Position numbers and translations under genes: made by a program
Shown: positions 60,403 through 64,000 of the stretch, piece by piece
Layout: every line of letters starts with the position of its first letter
Numbering within the stretch: the stretch's first letter is position 1
Notes under the pieces: model-generated
Seen by the model: only the letters and a program-made list of their open reading frames with translations
What the model was told of the DNA's origin: nothing
The model's database searches: none
Assembly (NCBI RefSeq): GCF_001428525.1
Contig: NZ_LMHW01000001.1
Span: 496,705 to 560,704, forward strand
Source: Flavobacterium sp. Root186
GTDB lineage: Bacteria; Bacteroidota; Bacteroidia; Flavobacteriales; Flavobacteriaceae
DNA length: 64,000 nucleotides
Reading direction: 5' to 3'

Positions 60403-60882
60403 ATGAAAACTACAATACTGTATGTTCTGTTTTTCATAACGACGGCACTTACGTTAGTAAATCGTTATACTTCTTTTTATATCAATAATTCAATACTTCA
60501 TTTTGTCATCCTTTTTATTGCAGCTTTTACTTTTGTATTTATAGCAAGCCAGTTATTTGGAAAATTAAAAAGATCAAGATCACAGTTACTGGCATTCATT
60601 ATTGTTGGAGTTTTATGTTTTATTAAATCCTTCCTTACTTGGGGTGGTGACTGGAAAACACAAACAATTTTATACAAGAATTTGACCAATGATAATAAAA
60701 CCATAGAATTTCAAATGCGTGGTGATCGCTTTTCATTCGGATATAAAAAACGCGTTGTAAACAGGTTAAAATTATTTCCCGGATTTGACTGGACTACTGA
60801 TATTGATACCGCGACAATCGATCACAAACACTGGAAAAAAATGAATCTTTATGTTAATGAAATGAAGTTTGCCTCAAAATAA
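60403..60882 (+). CDS. Membrane protein of unknown function (159 aa)
   Basis: 159 residues with three N-terminal helices (MKTTILYVLFFITTALTLV, ILHFVILFIAAFTFVFIASQLF, LLAFIIVGVLCFIKSFLTWGG) and a soluble C-terminal part (KTIEFQMRGDRFSFGYKKRVVNRLKLFPGFDWTTDIDTATIDHKHWKKMNLYVNEM). I do not recognise the family. It begins 27 bp after the 56-residue gene, and all appear co-transcribed. Confidence 0.65.
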   Translation: MKTTILYVLFFITTALTLVNRYTSFYINNSILHFVILFIAAFTFVFIASQLFGKLKRSRSQLLAFIIVGVLCFIKSFLTWGGDWKTQTILYKNLTNDNKTIEFQMRGDRFSFGYKKRVVNRLKLFPGFDWTTDIDTATIDHKHWKKMNLYVNEMKFASK

Positions 60883-60949
60883 TAATAAACTGAATTTGTC
60901 ATTAATTAAAACAATTAGGGCTTCGTACCCGATCAAAAATCTAGAAAGC

Positions 60950-61780
60950 ATGAAAAAAATACTTGTTACAACCGACTTATCTCATAGCTCCAAAGTAGCT
61001 GTACGTTTTGCTATTCAGCTGGCATCTCAAATAGGTTATGAACTTACATTTCTATATGTAAATACGTCATTTATTATTGATCCCTTTTCAGCTGTTACTT
61101 TTGTAGGTCTTCCGGAGCCAGATAACAAAAAACAGGAGCAAGCTCTTATAAAATTTGTACATACACTCTACAGACAAACCAACAAACAGCCAGATAAAAC
61201 AACCTATATTGCGGAAAATAAACTTGATGTAAGCGAAGCCATTCTAAATTGTGCCAAAAGAATTAAAGCCGATTATATCTGTATGAGTACAAGAGGCGGC
61301 GGTCTTGTAAATAAGCTATTAGGAAGTCATACGACCAGAATCTTGCATGACTCTCCGATCCCACTTCTGGTTGTTCCAAGACATTACAGAATAAAAAAAT
61401 TAAGTACTATTTTATACCCGTCAGATTTAGAAAAAATAGAAACTGAACTGCCGTTGATTAAAAAATTTGCATCCTCGTTTGATGCTTCGATCGCTGTTTA
61501 CCATTATGATTATTTTACAGAGGAAGAAGAAGTCAACAAAAAACTCAATAAAATAGAGCATAAATTTAATTCTGACAAAGTATCTTTTCATTTCAAAAAG
61601 TTAAATCCGGAAGTATCTCTATTACGACACTTACAGATTGATATTATGACAATCAAACCATCTATCATAACCATGTTTGCCAAAGAAAACCGAAACTGGT
61701 TGGAGCAATTATTTCAACCGCTTAAAACTTCTGAAAAAGGTTTTAATACCAGAACCCCGATGCTTGTATTTAAAAAATAA
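60950..61780 (+). CDS. Universal stress protein (UspA family)
   Basis: 276 residues from the ATG at 60950 (MKKILVTTDLSHSSKVAVRFAIQLASQIGYELTFLYVN), preceded by an AGAAAG-like Shine-Dalgarno. An upstream in-frame ATG (60869) overlaps the previous gene and adds non-family residues. The first UspA domain ends GSHTTRILHDSPIPLLVVPRHYR, with the G-2x-G-9x-G type ATP-binding tail (STRGGGLVNKLLGSHTTRIL). The second domain is diverged and lacks a clear ATP motif. Stress-survival role; fits the cluster. Confidence 0.92.
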   Translation: MKKILVTTDLSHSSKVAVRFAIQLASQIGYELTFLYVNTSFIIDPFSAVTFVGLPEPDNKKQEQALIKFVHTLYRQTNKQPDKTTYIAENKLDVSEAILNCAKRIKADYICMSTRGGGLVNKLLGSHTTRILHDSPIPLLVVPRHYRIKKLSTILYPSDLEKIETELPLIKKFASSFDASIAVYHYDYFTEEEEVNKKLNKIEHKFNSDKVSFHFKKLNPEVSLLRHLQIDIMTIKPSIITMFAKENRNWLEQLFQPLKTSEKGFNTRTPMLVFKK

Positions 61781-61783
61781 TAA

Positions 61784-61820
61784 TTGGCAGGAAAATCAGA
61801 TATACGATTTAACCTGCCAA
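61784..61820 (+). terminator. Hairpin after the universal stress gene
   Basis: TTGGCAGG pairs with CCTGCCAA around a 21-nt loop, 4 bp after the UspA stop. It lacks a T-tract, so it may be a 3'-end stability hairpin. Confidence 0.45.
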
Positions 61821-61983
61821 CACTTTATATATTAAACAATCCTGCTTTTTCGTAATAGCGGTAGTATCTTTAATGGTTCACAATCTTTGAATATTACTTT
61901 TAAAAATCCTCTTTATTTTCAATCGAGGTTGAAATCATAATCTCATACTGTTATAGAATTTGGGTAATCAAAAAACAATTACA

Positions 61984-62631
61984 ATGAAAAGAAGTATATG
62001 GTTCATTATAGTATTGTCTGTTTTTTTAGTTCAATGCTCTAGCTCAAGTATAATTAGTTCATGGCAGGCCTCTGAGAAGCTTAATGTAAAAACTGGTCGT
62101 ATCGTCGTAGTTGGATTGATAAAAGAATCAGATAAATCGCTTCAGTGGCAAATGGAAAATCATCTTGCTGACGATCTTTGCAATCTTGGTTATGATGCCG
62201 TTCCATCTATTGAACTTTATGGCATTGAAGCATTTAAAGGAAAAGATGAAAAAGAGATCATAAAACAATTAGAGCAAGATGATATAGCTGCCGTTTTAAC
62301 GATTGTATTGCTTAATAAACAAAAAGAAAAATACTATGCTCTAAAAAGTATGTATGATTTGACAGACCCATATAATGATAATGACTTCTCTATTTACTAT
62401 AACGCTATTTACACTAAAATCTACCAGGAAGGATATTATGTCAATGATACCTATTATTTTTGGGAAAGTAATTTTTTTACAATGCCAGATCAAAAATTAG
62501 AATATTCCGTACAGACACAATCTTTTAATCCCTTAAACACCAATAGTCTTGCGCATGCGTATGGAAAACTAATTATACAGGATATGCTTAGCAATAATAT
62601 AATTTATAATGGTCATAAACAGAAAGAATAG
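61984..62631 (+). CDS. Lipoprotein of unknown function
   Basis: 215 residues from the ATG at 61984 (MKRSIWFIIVLSVFLVQCSSSSIISSW; Cys18 lipobox VQC). An in-frame ATG at 61960 adds eight polar residues. The mature part starts like DUF4136-type lipoproteins (SWQASEKLNVKTGRIVVVGLIKESDKSLQWQMENHLADDLCNLGYDAVPSI) and has a mixed alpha/beta Rossmann-like look. No family is certain. Located in the outer membrane or periplasm. Part of the stress cluster. Confidence 0.65.
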   Translation: MKRSIWFIIVLSVFLVQCSSSSIISSWQASEKLNVKTGRIVVVGLIKESDKSLQWQMENHLADDLCNLGYDAVPSIELYGIEAFKGKDEKEIIKQLEQDDIAAVLTIVLLNKQKEKYYALKSMYDLTDPYNDNDFSIYYNAIYTKIYQEGYYVNDTYYFWESNFFTMPDQKLEYSVQTQSFNPLNTNSLAHAYGKLIIQDMLSNNIIYNGHKQKE

Positions 62632-62705
62632 AGCTATTCGGCTTAAAAAAGATTTCAAAAGACTAAAACTTTTAAATTACAAATGTAAAATGAAAAGTTA
62701 AAACC

Positions 62706-63434
62706 TTAAATCCATTGACTGGGCGTAGGCTGAAATTTTGCTTTTAATCCATAATTTTTAATGCTATGCTCAATTATAAAAAGCCTTGCCTGTTCAATAT
62801 CATCTGTTATCATGAATAATTTCGAATCAGCATCATTAATGGTTCCCTCACTTTTCATGAGATTAATATGCTCAATAAGCGCTTTATGGTATTGTGTATT
62901 GAAAAGTATTATTGGAAAGTTTTTAATCTTGCCTGTCTGTATAAGTGTAAGCGCTTCAAAATATTCATCTAATGTTCCAAAACCTCCAGGCATAACTACA
63001 AAGGCAAAAGAATATTTTACCAAAAGTATTTTACGAATAAAAAAATGTTTTGTCTCTACCCATTTATCGAGATAAGAATTAGGCATTTGATCAACCGGCA
63101 GTTTAATATTACAACCAACAGTCTTCCCACCCACTTCTTTTGCTCCGCGATTAGCGGCTTCCATAAGACCTGGTCCTCCGCCTGTCATTATTGTAAAACC
63201 AAGTTTCGCAAATTCACCTGCAGCCCTTTTGGTAAATTCATAATAAACGTGATCTTCCTTAAAACGGGAAGATCCAAAAAAAGTGATACAAGGACCAATG
63301 TAATAGAGTTTACGAAAGGATTTTATCAGTTCCCATAAAATAATAATTATAAATTTCAGTTCAGCAAATCTCGACTGTGGCCCTTCTAAAAACTTAATTT
63401 CTGACTTATCACTTTGAGTTTCTTGCTCTGTCAT
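62706..63434 (-). CDS. LOG-family (TIGR00730) nucleotide phosphoribohydrolase
   Basis: 242 residues. GGGPGLMEAANRGAKEVGGKTVGCNIKLP and VVMPGGFGTLDEYFEALTLIQTGK are the LOG motifs (PGGxGTxxE binds and cleaves the glycosidic bond). Such enzymes hydrolyse nucleoside monophosphates such as cytokinin or AMP-like riboside 5'-monophosphates. The N-terminal 45 residues form a helical extension. It lies 20 bp downstream of the BON gene on the same strand; both likely belong to one operon. Confidence 0.92.
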   Translation of the reverse strand: MTEQETQSDKSEIKFLEGPQSRFAELKFIIIILWELIKSFRKLYYIGPCITFFGSSRFKEDHVYYEFTKRAAGEFAKLGFTIMTGGGPGLMEAANRGAKEVGGKTVGCNIKLPVDQMPNSYLDKWVETKHFFIRKILLVKYSFAFVVMPGGFGTLDEYFEALTLIQTGKIKNFPIILFNTQYHKALIEHINLMKSEGTINDADSKLFMITDDIEQARLFIIEHSIKNYGLKAKFQPTPSQWI

Positions 63435-63454
63435 AATTTCAATCGATTAATTAT

Positions 63455-64000
63455 TTAACACAAATAAGGCTGTTCAAGGTTCACTTTTAAATGATTGATA
63501 ACTTTGATTACTCCCGGCGTTTTATACGCAATCCTTTCAGCTTCCTCTTTTTGAAAAATTGACCCAACGATTCCAGATAACTGTACAGTTGCACCAGCAA
63601 CCTCAACATCGATCTCATCTGTATCAAACGCCCAATGTCTTTGTAATGCCTTTTCCAGTAATTCTTTCTCTACCTCATCATATACTTCTCTTTTAAGTTT
63701 AATGTTATTGGTGACTTCCCTTACTCCCTTCTGGTTTCTAATTAATTCCAGAGCGAGCTCTCTTTGAAAATTCCATGGTAAAATACCTTCTGCAGTTACA
63801 CAGCCTTTTTCTACAATGATACCAACCGTATTTTGCGGAACGACCTGATTCTCTTTCAATTTTGTGACAATTTGAGTTGCAATTTCCTGATCAGTGGTAT
63901 AGGAAGTTTTTTCAAGTATAACCTGAATTTCATCTACAATTGCTGCCACACCTTTAATTTTTTTTGCAGCATGCAGGACTTCTGTTTTTTTAACAAGCAT
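63455..64000 (-). CDS. BON-domain protein, partial at window edge
   Basis: The last 181 residues of a paralogue of the BON protein at 59326. Two complete BON domains are seen (GCVTAEGILPWNFQRELALELIRNQKGV and ATVQLSGIVGSIFQKEEAERIAYKTPGV), plus the end of a first one (KTEVLHAAKKIKGVAAIVDEIQV). Compared with the 222-residue relative, about 40 N-terminal residues are missing, so the Met at 64000 is internal and the gene continues beyond the window. C-terminal QPYLC is unusual. Confidence 0.88.
   Translation of the reverse strand: MLVKKTEVLHAAKKIKGVAAIVDEIQVILEKTSYTTDQEIATQIVTKLKENQVVPQNTVGIIVEKGCVTAEGILPWNFQRELALELIRNQKGVREVTNNIKLKREVYDEVEKELLEKALQRHWAFDTDEIDVEVAGATVQLSGIVGSIFQKEEAERIAYKTPGVIKVINHLKVNLEQPYLC

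Overview
The window looks like a Flavobacterium-type (Bacteroidetes) chromosome segment. It is AT-rich, it carries a SusC/SusD glycan-utilisation locus, it has Bacteroidetes promoters of the form TTTG-N19-TAnnTTTG (the clearest is in front of the tRNA-Tyr gene), and its intergenic hairpin repeats are of the kind common in flavobacterial genomes. All calls were made by reading sequence and recalling protein families; no database search was run.

Layout. 0-4 kb: a deoxyinosine/uracil-type DNA glycosylase, two membrane proteins of unknown role and an outer-membrane barrel. 4.1-16 kb: a polysaccharide utilisation locus on the minus strand (DUF5004 lipoprotein, secreted beta-rich protein, SusC, SusD, GH71/99-like lipoprotein, GH97 alpha-glucosidase) facing a divergent SusR-like TPR/HTH membrane regulator. 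16-27.8 kb: core-type genes, namely sterol desaturase, glutamate dehydrogenase with a candidate leader-peptide/attenuator, DMT transporter, 2OG-Fe(II) oxygenase, MoxR-type AAA plus VWA pair, YchJ, several small proteins, a J-domain/KTSC protein, and a TlpA-like thiol-disulfide protein cut by an in-frame TGA.

28-48 kb is accessory DNA beginning at tRNA-Tyr. It contains an IS3-family element with a canonical -1 frameshift site and a visibly more GC-rich block (about 29.9-37.5 kb) of redox/detoxification genes with a MocR regulator whose candidate operator recurs in three promoter regions. It also contains a thioesterase, a second uracil-DNA-glycosylase-like gene, rpiA, a lanthipeptide dehydratase with an S41 peptidase, a LanC gene lacking its N-terminal half, and a dinD gene broken by one stop codon. 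Degenerate copies of a short repeat, including a 17-bp xxGCAGAATCGxxGCAC motif, lie just after tRNA-Tyr, just after the IS, and at 40.7-40.8 kb. They suggest stacked or decayed integrations at the tRNA.

48.3-64 kb is a coherent low-oxygen/stress cluster: PEP synthase, a PAS histidine kinase with the FixL heme-pocket residues, a receiver-Crp/Fnr fusion regulator, an ATP-cone/PD-(D/E)XK nuclease beside a beta-CASP nuclease, a P-type ATPase, OsmC, a stress membrane protein, BON-domain proteins, a universal stress protein, tiny membrane peptides and a LOG-family protein. Three intergenic regions here carry perfect ATGAT-N4-ATCAT palindromes of FNR type, each exactly 22 bp upstream of a -7-like box, which places them near -41.5. 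The regulator's recognition helix reads ETISR, as in E. coli FNR. The inferred circuit is oxygen -> heme-PAS kinase -> receiver-FNR fusion -> these promoters, and it is the most interesting system in the window.
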